Counted from the first letter of the stretch, positions 18,579-27,000 are shown. The stretch is DNA of 64,000 nucleotides from CAVQCJ01 sp963849365 (GCA_963849365.1 CAWKHA010000004.1:1798001-1862000), one strand, 5' to 3'. Notes: generated by a model from the sequence alone, not told the origin. A program made the numbers and translations.

Positions 18579-19145
18579 GTGGCACAGACGCGGCGAGGGC
18601 CGAAGACGGTCGGCGACATGGTGCGCTCGCTCGGACTCGTGCTGGCCGCCGTGGTCGTGCTGCTGCTGATCACGTTCCGCCCGCAGGGCCGCCAGCTGCA
18701 GGTCGTGGACTACCGGGCCGCGCTCGCGCAGGCCCGGACCGGCTCGGCGTTCCCGCTGGTGGCCCCGGTCGGGCTGCCGGCCGGCTGGCGGGCCACCTCG
18801 GCGTACTTCGACTCGCCCGCGCGGCCCGGCGGTGCGACCGGCGCGGCCGTGGCCGGGGTCACGAGCTGGCACGTGGGGTTCGTCACGCCGGCCGACCGGT
18901 ACGCCGCCTTCGAGCAGACCAACGGCGTCGCGGTCAGCACGCTGCGCGACGTGCTCGGCGACCCGACCGACACGGGCGGCACGTCGCGTGTCGACGGCGT
19001 GACCTGGCAGCGCTGGACGAACGGGCCGGGGGACCGGCGGGCGCTGGTGCGCACGGACGGCGCCGGCGTCACGGTCGTGGTGGACGGCTCGGCGGACTGG
19101 TCCGTGCTGGAGCAGCTGGCCGGGTCGTTGCGTACGGGTGCCTGA
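18579..19145 (+). CDS. DUF4245 membrane-anchored protein
   Basis: About 188 residues. A short basic N-terminus leads to one transmembrane helix (VRSLGLVLAAVVVLLLITF, about 15-33), then an extracellular domain with LPAGWRATSAYF and the closing VLEQLAGSLR. This is the DUF4245 layout, a common actinobacterial single-pass protein of unknown role. GTG 18579 has AGGGA upstream; an alternative GTG at 18555 overlaps the preceding stop by 4 bp. Translational coupling with the flavin reductase gene is therefore possible. Confidence 0.82.
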   Translation: MAQTRRGPKTVGDMVRSLGLVLAAVVVLLLITFRPQGRQLQVVDYRAALAQARTGSAFPLVAPVGLPAGWRATSAYFDSPARPGGATGAAVAGVTSWHVGFVTPADRYAAFEQTNGVAVSTLRDVLGDPTDTGGTSRVDGVTWQRWTNGPGDRRALVRTDGAGVTVVVDGSADWSVLEQLAGSLRTGA

Positions 19146-19161
19146 CAGGCGCCTGACAGGC
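19140..19161 (+). repeat. tandem 11-bp repeat
   Basis: GCCTGACAGGC occurs twice in direct succession, each unit being itself a near palindrome. The first copy contains the stop codon of the DUF4245 gene; the second leads into the ribosome site of the next gene. Confidence 0.7.
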
Positions 19162-19174
19162 GAGGAGGCCGGCG

Positions 19175-19729
19175 ATGAGCGGTACGACGGGCGCCGAGGT
19201 GCTCACGGGTGGCCCGGGCGACGGCGAGTCGCCGTCGCCGGCCGGCGGGCAGCGTCCGGCCTGGCTGGTGCCAGCCGCAGCGGCGCTCGCGGGGGTCGTG
19301 GTGGGGGCGTTCGGGGCTCACCAGATGGCCGGCCCAGGAACGGCCGCCGCACCGCCCCGGCCGGCTGCTTCCGCGACCGCGTCGTCGACCGCTTCGTCGG
19401 TCGCGCCCGGTGTCGTCGTCCCCGAGGTGGTCGACGCGCAGACCCTGCCCGGGACCGGGGGGATGGAGGTCGTCGCCGAGAGCGTCCCGGGTGCGTCGAC
19501 GCCTGGGACGCTGCGCTACGACTACCGGCTCGAGGGCGCCGTCTGGTTGGCCCCGGACGGCACGGTGCGCACCGGGCCGCCGGCCTGCATCCTCGCCGAG
19601 GGCGAACCTGAGCAGGTGCAGTACCTGAAGGTCGCCGTGGTACACGCCCGAGCCGTCGACGGCGGGCCGAACGCGGACCGGGTGGTCTGGTACCGCTGCG
19701 CGGGCGTCCCGACACCCGGGCCGTCCTGA
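19175..19729 (+). CDS. single-pass membrane protein, hypothetical, 184 aa
   Basis: A Gly/Pro-rich N-terminus, one transmembrane helix (about 28-49, WLVPAAAALAGVVVGAFG), an Ala/Ser/Thr-rich linker and an extracellular domain with two cysteines (PPACILAEGE and WYRCAGV) that could form a disulfide. The ATG follows GAGGAGG. I do not recognise the family. It is in line behind two other small genes, so it probably belongs to the same transcript. Confidence 0.65.
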   Translation: MSGTTGAEVLTGGPGDGESPSPAGGQRPAWLVPAAAALAGVVVGAFGAHQMAGPGTAAAPPRPAASATASSTASSVAPGVVVPEVVDAQTLPGTGGMEVVAESVPGASTPGTLRYDYRLEGAVWLAPDGTVRTGPPACILAEGEPEQVQYLKVAVVHARAVDGGPNADRVVWYRCAGVPTPGPS

Positions 19730-19739
19730 CCGGCGGCGC

Positions 19740-20036
19740 TCAGCCGTCCGTGGTTCCGTCCGTCGAGTCGTCGTCCGCGTCCGCATCCGCGTCGCCGTCG
19801 ACCCCGGCCTCGGCCGGCGCGGACGCAGCCGCCAGCCGGGCTCGCGCACCGTCGAGCCACCGCTGGCAGATCGCTGCGAGCTGCTCTCCGCGCTCCCACA
19901 GCACGAGCGACTCCTCCAGCGACGTACCCCCTGCCTCGAGCCGGCGTACGACCTCGACGAGCTCGTCGCGGGCCTGCTCGTAGCCCGGGTCGTCTGCTGC
20001 TGCGTGGCTCGGCACGGCCGCCACCCTAGCGATCAC
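19740..20036 (-). CDS. xseB: exodeoxyribonuclease VII small subunit
   Basis: 98 residues. The XseB core is clear: GYEQARDELVEVVRRLEAGG, TSLEESLVLWERGE and LDGARARL, a two-helix hairpin that packs around the XseA C-terminus. The tail is an acidic Asp-rich extension. Exonuclease VII degrades single-stranded DNA to oligonucleotides. GTG 20036 overlaps the xseA stop by 4 bp; an alternative GTG at 20015 has AGGG upstream and gives a more typical length. Confidence 0.92.
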   Translation of the reverse strand: MIARVAAVPSHAAADDPGYEQARDELVEVVRRLEAGGTSLEESLVLWERGEQLAAICQRWLDGARARLAAASAPAEAGVDGDADADADDDSTDGTTDG

Positions 20037-21265
20037 GCCTCCCGGTCCGCCCCGGCCGGCACGCGGCGGGCGGCGAGCTCACCGCCGGCCAGCCGCACCC
20101 GAAGGTCGCCCCCGATCTCGACCTGCTCGGGGTCCCGCACGACCGCACCGCCCGGGAGCTGCACGACCGCGTAGCCCCGCTCCAGCGTCGCCGCCGGGGA
20201 GAGTGCGCGCACCTGGGCCTGGGCGTGCCGCAGCTCCGCGGTGGCGCGGTCCAGGTGGTGTCCGAACGCGCGGCGGGACCGCTCGCGGGCGGCGAGGACC
20301 TCGGCGATGCGGGGCTGCACCAGGCCGGTCACCGGGTCGGCGAGCACCGGTCGTGAGCGCAGCGCCTCGAGCCGGCCCGACTCGCGGTCCACCAGCGCCC
20401 CCACCGCCCGCCGCAGCGCGGCCAGCGAGCGGCTCAGCCCGGCCTGTTCCTCGCGGACGTCGGGGACGACTCGTCGCGCGGCATCGGTGGGGGTCGACGC
20501 CCGGACGTCGGCGACGAGATCGATCAGCGGCGTGTCCGGCTCGTGGCCGATCGCGCTGACGACCGGCGTGAGGCAGGCGGCGACGGCCCGCACCATCGCC
20601 TCGTCCGAGAACGGCAGCAGGTCCTCGACCGACCCGCCACCGCGGGCCACCACGATCACCTGCACCTCGGGGTCGCGGTCGAGCCGGCGCAGCGCGTCGA
20701 CCACCTCGGTGACGGCGTACACCCCCTGCACGGCGACGTTCTCGACCCGGAAACGCACCGCCGGCCACCGCGCGCGGGCGTTCTCGAGCACGTCGCGCTC
20801 GGCCGCCGAACCGCGCCCGCAGACCAGACCGACCGTCCCCGGCAGGAACGGCAGCGGCCGCTTGCGGGCCGGCTCGAACAGGCCCTCGGCAGCGAGCACG
20901 GCCTTGAGCCGCTCCAGCCGGGCCAGCAGCTCGCCGAGCCCGACCGGCCGGATCTCGGTGGCCGCCAGCGAGAGGGTCCCGCGCGCGAGCCAGAAGTCCG
21001 GCTTGCCGTGGACGACGACCCTCGCGCCCTCGACCAGCGGCGGGACGACGGCGTCCAGCACCGCCCGCGGCGCCGTGACCGTGAGCGAGGCCTCGGCCAC
21101 CGGGTCGCGCAACGTCAGGAACACCGTCCCGGCGCCCGGCCGGCGGGACAGCTGCGCCACCTGCCCCTCGACCCACACCCGGCCCAGCCGGCCCACCCAC
21201 TCACTGATGAGACGGGCCACCGTACGCACCGGTACGGGCTGCTCCGGCGAGGTCTCCAGCGGCAT
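20033..21265 (-). CDS. xseA: exodeoxyribonuclease VII large subunit
   Basis: 410 residues, full length. An N-terminal OB-fold (about 10-105) precedes the catalytic domain with the LVCGRGSAAERDVLEN stretch, the conserved VARGGGSVEDL and AIGHEPDTPL motifs, and a long coiled region before the C-terminal segment that binds XseB. Together they form exonuclease VII. ATG 21265 has TACGCT 6 nt upstream, so the transcript is probably leaderless. The promoter is back to back with that of ispH. Confidence 0.95.
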   Translation of the reverse strand: MPLETSPEQPVPVRTVARLISEWVGRLGRVWVEGQVAQLSRRPGAGTVFLTLRDPVAEASLTVTAPRAVLDAVVPPLVEGARVVVHGKPDFWLARGTLSLAATEIRPVGLGELLARLERLKAVLAAEGLFEPARKRPLPFLPGTVGLVCGRGSAAERDVLENARARWPAVRFRVENVAVQGVYAVTEVVDALRRLDRDPEVQVIVVARGGGSVEDLLPFSDEAMVRAVAACLTPVVSAIGHEPDTPLIDLVADVRASTPTDAARRVVPDVREEQAGLSRSLAALRRAVGALVDRESGRLEALRSRPVLADPVTGLVQPRIAEVLAARERSRRAFGHHLDRATAELRHAQAQVRALSPAATLERGYAVVQLPGGAVVRDPEQVEIGGDLRVRLAGGELAARRVPAGADREA

Positions 21266-21271
21266 GCCCGC

Positions 21272-21289
21272 AGCGTAGGCGCCTACGAT
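21272..21289. promoter_or_regulatory. back-to-back leaderless promoters of xseA and ispH with -10 boxes 6 bp apart
   Basis: TACGAT at 21284-21289 (plus, then 6 nt to the ispH GTG) and TACGCT at 21277-21272 (minus, then 6 nt to the xseA ATG) are separated only by GGCGCC. The centre GTAGGCGCCTAC is a perfect 12-bp palindrome. Each promoter's -35 region must lie inside the other gene. Confidence 0.65.
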
Positions 21290-21295
21290 GGGGCA

Positions 21296-22297
21296 GTGCC
21301 CCCGGTGTCCCCAGAGCCCCCGACCGTCCCCGCCCGCGCGAAGGCGCGCCGCGTGCTGCTGGCCAGCCCGCGTGGCTACTGCGCGGGCGTGGACCGCGCG
21401 GTGGTGACCGTCGAGAAGGCGCTCGAGCTGTACGGCCCGCCGGTCTACGTCCGCAAGCAGATCGTGCACAACAAGTTCGTCGTGGAGCGCCTCGAGGCAC
21501 GCGGCGCCGTGTTCGTCGAGGAGACCGAAGAGGTGCCGGAGGGCGCGATCGTCGTGTTCTCGGCGCACGGTGTCGCGCCCTCGGTCCACGAGGAGGCCGC
21601 CCGGCGCAACCTGCGAACGATCGACGCGACCTGCCCGCTGGTGACCAAGGTGCACGTCGAGGCCCGCCGGTTCGCCGAGGAGGGCTTCCAGATCCTGCTG
21701 ATCGGGCACGAAGGTCACGAGGAGGTGGTCGGGACCGCCGGCGAGGCGCCCGAGCACATCACGCTCGTGGATGGGCCGTCGGCCGCCGCGGGCATCGAGG
21801 TCGCGGACGAGGGGAGGGTTGCCTGGCTGTCGCAGACCACCCTGTCGGTGGACGAGACCAGTGAGACGGTGCGCGCGCTCCGGGAGCGGTTCCCGGCCAT
21901 GATCGACCCGCCAAGCGACGACATCTGCTACGCGACCCAGAACCGGCAGGAAGCCGTCAAGGTGGTCGCGGCCGGGTCCGACCTCGTGATCGTCGTCGGC
22001 TCGAAGAACTCCTCCAACTCCGTCCGGCTGGTCGAGGTGGCCCTGACCGCGGGCGCCGCCGCCGCCCGGCTGGTCGACGCCGCGGCGGAGATCGACGACG
22101 CCTGGCTGGAGGGGGTGACGACCGTCGGGGTGACCAGTGGCGCATCCGTCCCCGAGCTGCTCGTCGAGGGCGTGCTGGCCTGGCTGGCCGAGCGGGGCTA
22201 CGCCGACGTGCAGGAGGTCAGGTCCGCCGAGGAGCACCTGCTGTTCGCGCTGCCGCCCGAGCTGCGGCGCGACCTGAAGGCGGCTAGGACTTCCTGA
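21296..22297 (+). CDS. ispH: 4-hydroxy-3-methylbut-2-enyl diphosphate reductase
   Basis: 333 residues. IspH (LytB) makes isopentenyl and dimethylallyl diphosphate in the last step of the MEP pathway using a [4Fe-4S] cluster. Cluster cysteines appear in SPRGYCAGVDRAV, DATCPLVTKVH and DDICYATQNRQ. The substrate-contacting VYVRKQIVHN, FSAHGV and VVGSKNSSNS motifs are intact. The GTG at 21296 is fixed by the TACGAT box 6 nt upstream. The 3' end overlaps the convergent DUF6542 gene by 14 bp. Confidence 0.96.
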   Translation: MPPVSPEPPTVPARAKARRVLLASPRGYCAGVDRAVVTVEKALELYGPPVYVRKQIVHNKFVVERLEARGAVFVEETEEVPEGAIVVFSAHGVAPSVHEEAARRNLRTIDATCPLVTKVHVEARRFAEEGFQILLIGHEGHEEVVGTAGEAPEHITLVDGPSAAAGIEVADEGRVAWLSQTTLSVDETSETVRALRERFPAMIDPPSDDICYATQNRQEAVKVVAAGSDLVIVVGSKNSSNSVRLVEVALTAGAAAARLVDAAAEIDDAWLEGVTTVGVTSGASVPELLVEGVLAWLAERGYADVQEVRSAEEHLLFALPPELRRDLKAARTS

Positions 22298-22832
22298 GCG
22301 ACCCGCCCCAGCGGCGCCAGGCCGCGATCGCGGCCGCGAGCCCGGTCCCGATCCACAGCATCGGGCCGTAGTCGAGCAGGCTGTTCATCATCGCCACGAC
22401 CTTGGTCACGGTGTCACCCCCGGTCGTGTACGCGGCGTGGCCGCAGACCAGCAGGGCGAACACCAGCGGCGGGACGATCACGGCCCAGACCAGGTCCTGG
22501 CGGCGGACCTGGAGGGCTGCGTACCCGCTCACGAGGACGAACAGGGCGCCGAACAGCCACCCCACGCCGCCGCCGGTGAACGTGTCGACCAGCATCGCGA
22601 CGAGGGACACCGCGCCCACGACGACCACGACGCCTGGTGCGGTGAGGCCGGGGGAGCCGGTCGTCGCAGCGGCCGGGCGGGCCGTGGCGGCCTTGGCCGG
22701 TGGCCGGACGGCCAGCTCAGGCGGCAGCGGGACAGGCCCGGCCGGCTGCGACGGCGGCAAGGGCTGGCCCGGCGGGATCACCCCGGGGATGTCCACCGAC
22801 CGGTACGGGCGGTCGTCGGCGGGGGTCTGCAC
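22284..22832 (-). CDS. DUF6542-like polytopic membrane protein
   Basis: 182 residues. A proline-rich cytosolic N-terminus of about 60 residues precedes four predicted transmembrane helices (VVVVVGAVSLVAMLVDTF, WLFGALFVLVSGYAAL, LVWAVIVPPLVFALLVC, MLWIGTGLAAAIAAW) and a short basic tail. This is the layout of DUF6542 proteins, which often neighbour ispH/rmuC/ychF in actinobacteria. GTG 22832 is preferred because TAGCGT lies 8 nt upstream; a TTG at 22841 is the alternative. Function unknown. Confidence 0.78.
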   Translation of the reverse strand: MQTPADDRPYRSVDIPGVIPPGQPLPPSQPAGPVPLPPELAVRPPAKAATARPAAATTGSPGLTAPGVVVVVGAVSLVAMLVDTFTGGGVGWLFGALFVLVSGYAALQVRRQDLVWAVIVPPLVFALLVCGHAAYTTGGDTVTKVVAMMNSLLDYGPMLWIGTGLAAAIAAWRRWGGSLRKS

Positions 22833-22843
22833 GCTCGCCAACG

Positions 22844-24412
22844 CTACGCCCCGCCGCCGGTGACCCGGAGCCGCCCGGCGGCCGGGTCCGGTGTCGCCGT
22901 CGGGACCGGGTCCACGCCATAGCGCGGGTCAACCTCGACCTCGTCGAGCTCCTCGCCCGTGGTCTCGAACGCATCCAGGGCGACCTGGACCGGGAGCGCG
23001 CGGACGGACCGGCCGTCGGCGGCCGCCGCCAGCAGGGGAGCCGCGGTGATCGCCCGGGTCGCGTCGTCGACCACGCGGGGCGCCTCGAGGGCTCCCTCCA
23101 CGATCTTGAGGTCGGCCATCTTCCGCGCGGTGACGAGCACCCGGGTCTCGAGCGAGCCCACGGCCGCGTTGTAGTCACCGACGACGCGGCCGATCGAGCG
23201 CCCGAGCTTGTCCACGTGCTCACCCAGCCGCCCGAGGCGGTCGTACAGCTCGCGGCCGAGGTCGAACACGGCCCGGGCGTTGTCGGTGAGGGCCGCCTGC
23301 TGCCAGGAGTACCCGACGGTCCGGAGCAGGGTCATGAGCGTCGTCGGCGTCGCGATCATCACTCGCTTGCCGAGGGCGTACTCGAGCAGAGCCGGCTCGT
23401 GCTCCAGGGCGGGCGCCAGGAACGCCTCGCCCGGGACGAACAGCACGACGAACTCGGGGGCGGGCGTGAAGTGCTGCCAGTACGCCTTGCCGGCGAGGTC
23501 GTCGACGTGCTTGCGCAGGTGCCGGGCGTGCGCGGCCAGCCGGTCGGTGCGGACGTCCGGGTCGGCGGTCTCGGCCGCCTCGAGATACGCCGCGAGCGTG
23601 ACCTTCGCATCGACGACGATGTTCTTGCCGCCGGCCATCCGTACCACGAGGTCGGGCCGCAGCGTCCCGTCGGCTGTGACCACGCTGGCCTGCTGGTCGA
23701 AGTCGACGTGTTCGACCATGCCGGCCATCTCGACGACCCGCTTGAGCTGCATCTCACCCCAGCGGCCCCGGGCCTGCGGCGCCCGCAGCGCGGTGACCAG
23801 CGCCGTCGTCTCGAGCCGGAGCTGCTCTGACGTCGCCCGCACGAAGCCGACCTGCTCGGTCAGCGCTGTGTAGGCGGTGACCCGCGCGGTCTCCAGGTCG
23901 CGCAGCTGCACCTCGACCTTGCCAAGGGTCTCCTTCAGCGGCGCCACGAGGTTCTCGACGGCCTGCCGGCGCTGTTCGAGCTCGCCGGCATGGGCCTGCT
24001 GGGCCGTCTTGAGCCGCTCGTCGGCGAGGGTCAGGAACGCCTCGTTGTTGTGCCGGAGCGCGTCGGCCGACAGGGCCCGGAACTGCTCGACCAGCCGCTC
24101 CTGCTCGGTGCGCAGCAGCTCCAGCCGCTCGCGGGCGCCGGCCCGCTCGGACTCCAGCAGCGCCCTGGTCGCGGCGAGCTCGGCATCGACCGCGGCGGTC
24201 CGCGCCGCCACCTGGTCCCGCTCGGCCCGGAGGCGGTCGGCGTCGGTGCGGGCCGCGTCCCGCTCGGCCGTCAGCCTGCCCCGCTCGGCCGCCGCGCCGG
24301 CCCCCTCGGCCGAAGCGGCCCCCGAGCGGCCCAGGACCAGCCCGGCCGCACCGCCGGCCCCGAGGCCGACGACCAGCCCGACGATCATGAGCAGCACGCC
24401 CGTCGAATCCAT
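22844..24412 (-). CDS. rmuC: DNA recombination protein RmuC
   Basis: 522 residues. An N-terminal transmembrane helix (about 5-27, with GLVVGLGAGGAAGLVLG) is followed by a long coiled coil (about 40-200) rich in Glu/Arg/Ala, then the RmuC nuclease-like domain: RGRWGEMQLKRVVEMAGM, the PD-(D/E)xK-type DLVVRMAGGKNIVVDAKV, and FVPGEAFLAPAL. RmuC limits inversion of short repeats; its biochemical action is not well defined. ATG 24412 is used. The stop is 11 bp from the DUF6542 start. Confidence 0.93.
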   Translation of the reverse strand: MDSTGVLLMIVGLVVGLGAGGAAGLVLGRSGAASAEGAGAAAERGRLTAERDAARTDADRLRAERDQVAARTAAVDAELAATRALLESERAGARERLELLRTEQERLVEQFRALSADALRHNNEAFLTLADERLKTAQQAHAGELEQRRQAVENLVAPLKETLGKVEVQLRDLETARVTAYTALTEQVGFVRATSEQLRLETTALVTALRAPQARGRWGEMQLKRVVEMAGMVEHVDFDQQASVVTADGTLRPDLVVRMAGGKNIVVDAKVTLAAYLEAAETADPDVRTDRLAAHARHLRKHVDDLAGKAYWQHFTPAPEFVVLFVPGEAFLAPALEHEPALLEYALGKRVMIATPTTLMTLLRTVGYSWQQAALTDNARAVFDLGRELYDRLGRLGEHVDKLGRSIGRVVGDYNAAVGSLETRVLVTARKMADLKIVEGALEAPRVVDDATRAITAAPLLAAAADGRSVRALPVQVALDAFETTGEELDEVEVDPRYGVDPVPTATPDPAAGRLRVTGGGA

Positions 24413-24515
24413 GCGCCGAGTGTGCAACGGCAGGCCGACAGATTCGGGGAGGGCGCGCCCGACCTGTGGTCGCTCGGTCCCTCGCCCGCCGGCTCGGTCC
24501 TCGCTCCGGTCCGCC

Positions 24516-24521
24516 TAGACT
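24516..24521 (+). promoter_or_regulatory. -10 hexamer TAGACT of ychF
   Basis: TAGACT lies 8 nt upstream of the GTG start and supports a leaderless or near-leaderless transcript. Confidence 0.4.
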
Positions 24522-24529
24522 CCCCGCCC

Positions 24530-25603
24530 GTGAGCCTGTCCATCGGCATCGTCGGCCTGCCCAACGTCGGCAAGTCCACGCTTTTCAACGCCCTCACCAA
24601 GAACGAAGTCCTGGCCGCCAACTACCCCTTCGCGACGATCGAGCCGAACGTCGGCGTCGTCGGCGTTCCGGACCCGCGCCTGCAGGTCCTCGCCGACCTG
24701 TTCGGCTCCGCCCGCGTCCTGCCGGCCACGGTCTCCTTCGTCGACATCGCCGGCATCGTCAAGGGGGCGTCCGAGGGTCAGGGGCTGGGCAACAAGTTCC
24801 TCTCGCACATCCGCGAGGCCGACGCGATCTGCCAGGTCATCCGGGTGTTCACCGACCCCGACGTCGTGCACGTCGAGGGTCGGGTCGACCCGAGCGAGGA
24901 CATCGCGACCATCAACACCGAGCTGATCCTCGCGGACCTCCAGACGATCGACCGCGCCCTGCCCCGCCTGCAGAAGGAGGCGCGGACCAGCAAGGACCGC
25001 GCTCCGCTGCTGGCAGCGGTCGAGAAGGCGCGCGAGCTGCTCGACGGCGGCACGACGCTGTACGCGTCCGGTGTCGAGCTCGAACCGCTGTCCGAGCTGC
25101 ACCTGCTCACGGCGAAGCCGTTCCTGTACGTGTTCAACCTCGACGACGGCGAGCTCGGCAACGACGGACTGAAGGACGAGCTGCGCGCCCTCGTCGCGCC
25201 CGCGGAGGCGATCTTCCTCGACGCGAAGATCGAGTCCGAGCTGGCCGAGCTGGCCGACGACGAGGCGCTCGAGCTGCTGCAGTCGATCGGGCAGGAGGAG
25301 TCCGGGCTGGCGCTGCTGGCCCGGGTCGGCTTCGACACACTGGGTCTGCAGACGTACCTCACGGCCGGGCCGAAGGAGGCGCGCGCCTGGACGATCCACA
25401 AGGGCGACACCGCGCCGGTCGCGGCGGGCGTGATCCACACGGACTTCCAGCGCGGGTTCATCAAGGCGGAGGTCGTGTCCTTCGGCGCATTGGTGGCGGC
25501 CGGTTCGATGGCGGAGGCACGGGCGCGCGGCCAGGTCCGGATCGAGGGCAAGGACTACGTCATGCAGGACGGCGATGTCGTGGAGTTCCGCTTCAACGTG
25601 TAG
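24530..25603 (+). CDS. ychF: redox-regulated ATPase YchF
   Basis: 357 residues, full length for the Obg-related YchF/OLA1 family, which prefers ATP. Motifs: G1 GIVGLPNVGKST at residues 6-17, the switch region NYPFATIEPNVG, G3 DIAGIVKGASEGQGLGNKFL, the YVFNLDDGEL region in place of a canonical NKxD, and the C-terminal TGS-like domain ending DGDVVEFRFNV. It binds ribosomes and responds to oxidative stress in other bacteria. A 14-bp piece of its 3' end recurs 1.58 kb downstream, marking an inserted islet. Confidence 0.96.
   Translation: MSLSIGIVGLPNVGKSTLFNALTKNEVLAANYPFATIEPNVGVVGVPDPRLQVLADLFGSARVLPATVSFVDIAGIVKGASEGQGLGNKFLSHIREADAICQVIRVFTDPDVVHVEGRVDPSEDIATINTELILADLQTIDRALPRLQKEARTSKDRAPLLAAVEKARELLDGGTTLYASGVELEPLSELHLLTAKPFLYVFNLDDGELGNDGLKDELRALVAPAEAIFLDAKIESELAELADDEALELLQSIGQEESGLALLARVGFDTLGLQTYLTAGPKEARAWTIHKGDTAPVAAGVIHTDFQRGFIKAEVVSFGALVAAGSMAEARARGQVRIEGKDYVMQDGDVVEFRFNV
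25586..25599 (+). repeat. left copy of the 14-bp ychF-end repeat (att-like)
   Basis: TTCCGCTTCAACGT inside the last codons of the intact ychF, followed by GTAG. Confidence 0.6.
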
Positions 25604-25632
25604 GCCGTCCGCGACACGCCAAACGACCTGCG

Positions 25633-25722
25633 GTGGTCAACCCCCTGGACGGTTGGGCCGCACCGTCGGAAGACACGCCGACGCTTCTCCGCGAGGTCGC
25701 GTCGATGCTTGAGGCGCTCTGA
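25633..25722 (+). CDS. 29-codon ORF or gene fragment
   Basis: A GTG-started frame reading VVNPLDGWAAPSEDTP and ending in LLREVASMLEAL. It has an amphipathic helical ending like the tail of a larger protein and no clear ribosome site. It lies just inside the left att-like repeat, so a leftover fragment of a lost islet gene is the best guess. Confidence 0.25.
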   Translation: MVNPLDGWAAPSEDTPTLLREVASMLEAL

Positions 25723-25798
25723 GCGTCGCGGCCCCCTGGCGGCGAATTGACGCCGGCTCATCGACGTGCGCACAATTGCGTTACAGGAGGTGTCCAGG

Positions 25799-26065
25799 AT
25801 GACCGCCGAGACGATCAACATGCGTACCGACGCCGAGCGCAAGCGCCGGCTTCAGATCGCGGCCGACCTCAGCCACGAGAGCCTGACCGCGTTCGTGCTC
25901 TCCGCGGCCGACGAACGTGCCGAGCGGGTGATCGCGGACAGCCGTACTACGCCGCTGCCCGCGGACTTCTTCGACGAGTTCTTCGACTCTCTCGCGCCGG
26001 AACCGACGCCGGCCCTGATCGACGCCGCTGCACGGCTCCGTCGAACCGTCCGTCGTGACGCATAG
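25799..26065 (+). CDS. DUF1778 antitoxin (TacA-like)
   Basis: 88 residues. The N-terminal ribbon-helix-helix is clear (TINMRTDAERKRRLQIAADL, then ESLTAFVLSAADERAERVI), as in DUF1778 antitoxins. The C-terminal acidic tail (ADFFDEFFDSL) would wrap the toxin. These antitoxins bind their own operator and neutralise a GNAT acetyltransferase. ATG 25799 has AGGAGG 7 nt upstream. The gene overlaps the toxin by 11 bp, as is typical of such pairs. Confidence 0.88.
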   Translation: MTAETINMRTDAERKRRLQIAADLSHESLTAFVLSAADERAERVIADSRTTPLPADFFDEFFDSLAPEPTPALIDAAARLRRTVRRDA

Positions 26066-26576
26066 CGCCGACTTCGCGAGCTCGGTTCTCGACCCGGTCG
26101 TCCACGACGTCTCTCGATTCGACTCTGGCGAACTGGACCTCGACTCCTGGTTGCGCGATCACGCTGGTACTGCTGCGCGTGCCCGTGTGGCTCGGACGTT
26201 CGTGTGGGTGGCCGAGGGCACCGATCGCGTCGTGGGCTACTACTCGCTCAGCGCGCACGCCGTACCCCGCGACGAGGCTCCGGCCCGGATCAGTCGCGGT
26301 GTCCCCGATCCTGTCCCCGCAGCGTTGCTCGCGAAGCTGGCGCTCGACCGGTCTCTCCACGGGAAGCGGCTCGGCAGCGTTCTGCTCGCGGATGCGCTGG
26401 ACCGAATCATCGCAGCAGGGGAAGCCGGTCCGGCCGTACGCACGATCGTCGTCGATGCCTCGACGGACCGAGGACGCGCCTTGTACGCGAGGTTCGGCTT
26501 CGTTCCTGCACCGCGGCGCGACGACCGCATGATTGTGAGGGCCGAGACGATCGTCAAGGGCCTGCGACAGACCTGA
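26055..26576 (+). CDS. GNAT-family toxin (TacT-like acetyltransferase)
   Basis: 173 residues with the GNAT fold. The acetyl-CoA loop is in LDRSLHGKRLGSVLLADAL, and the conserved tyrosine-containing ALYARFGFVPA follows. FVWVAEGTDRVVGYYSLSAHAV is the central strand pair. TacT-type toxins acetylate the amino group of aminoacyl-tRNA and halt translation; that activity here is inferred from family and partner. GTG 26055 lies inside the antitoxin gene in another frame, so the two are translationally linked. The pair sits in the ychF islet. Confidence 0.88.
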   Translation: MTHSADFASSVLDPVVHDVSRFDSGELDLDSWLRDHAGTAARARVARTFVWVAEGTDRVVGYYSLSAHAVPRDEAPARISRGVPDPVPAALLAKLALDRSLHGKRLGSVLLADALDRIIAAGEAGPAVRTIVVDASTDRGRALYARFGFVPAPRRDDRMIVRAETIVKGLRQT

Positions 26577-26652
26577 ACTCGCTGTTGATCCGTTGCGGTC
26601 TGCTGCCACCATGCCGTCATGAATGAAGGCACCGACTCAGCCGCTCGAGACG

Positions 26653-26844
26653 CAACCATGACGACGAAGGCCCGCGGATCGAGCCCTCGGTCAGATGGTC
26701 GCCGACTCCGAGTCGATGGGCCTCTACGACGAAGATCCCGACGCGGTCCGCGAGGCGGCACGGGTGGCGCGTCAGTCGGCACCAGAACTGAATGTTCTTC
26801 GACGAGGCGATCCGAATTGGTGGGTGAGGTTTGCTCAGCCCTAG
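26653..26844 (+). pseudogene. broken small ORF, possibly an antitoxin remnant
   Basis: A protein-like stretch, MVADSESMGLYDEDPDAVRE then AARVARQSAPE, is open from 26662 to the TAG at 26844. A plausible start, ATGACGACGAAGGCC at 26653, is in a different frame, so a small frameshift probably separates them. The acidic DEDPDAVREAARVARQ helix resembles the C-termini of small antitoxins. Function not assigned. Confidence 0.35.
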
Positions 26845-26853
26845 GGAGCCTCC

Positions 26854-27000
26854 TCAGGAGTCGCTCCAGGCAGCCTTGGCCTCATCCCAGGGGATGGTCG
26901 GGGCACCCGCTTTGATCTCGGTCATCACCGCGTCCGACGCGGCAAGGTCGTCGGCGTCCTCGTCGAACTGCGCCAGGGCGCGGGGACTCTCATCAGTCAT
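26854..27000 (-). CDS. 48-aa acidic protein, antitoxin-like
   Basis: A short acidic frame starting MTDESPRALAQFDEDADD and ending IPWDEAKAAWSDS. The ATG at 27000 is preceded by TACCTT and exactly 6 nt, the leaderless pattern seen across the window, which favours a real gene. Size and composition suit a RelB/Phd-type antitoxin fragment, but no toxin is beside it. Confidence 0.45.
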   Translation of the reverse strand: MTDESPRALAQFDEDADDLAASDAVMTEIKAGAPTIPWDEAKAAWSDS

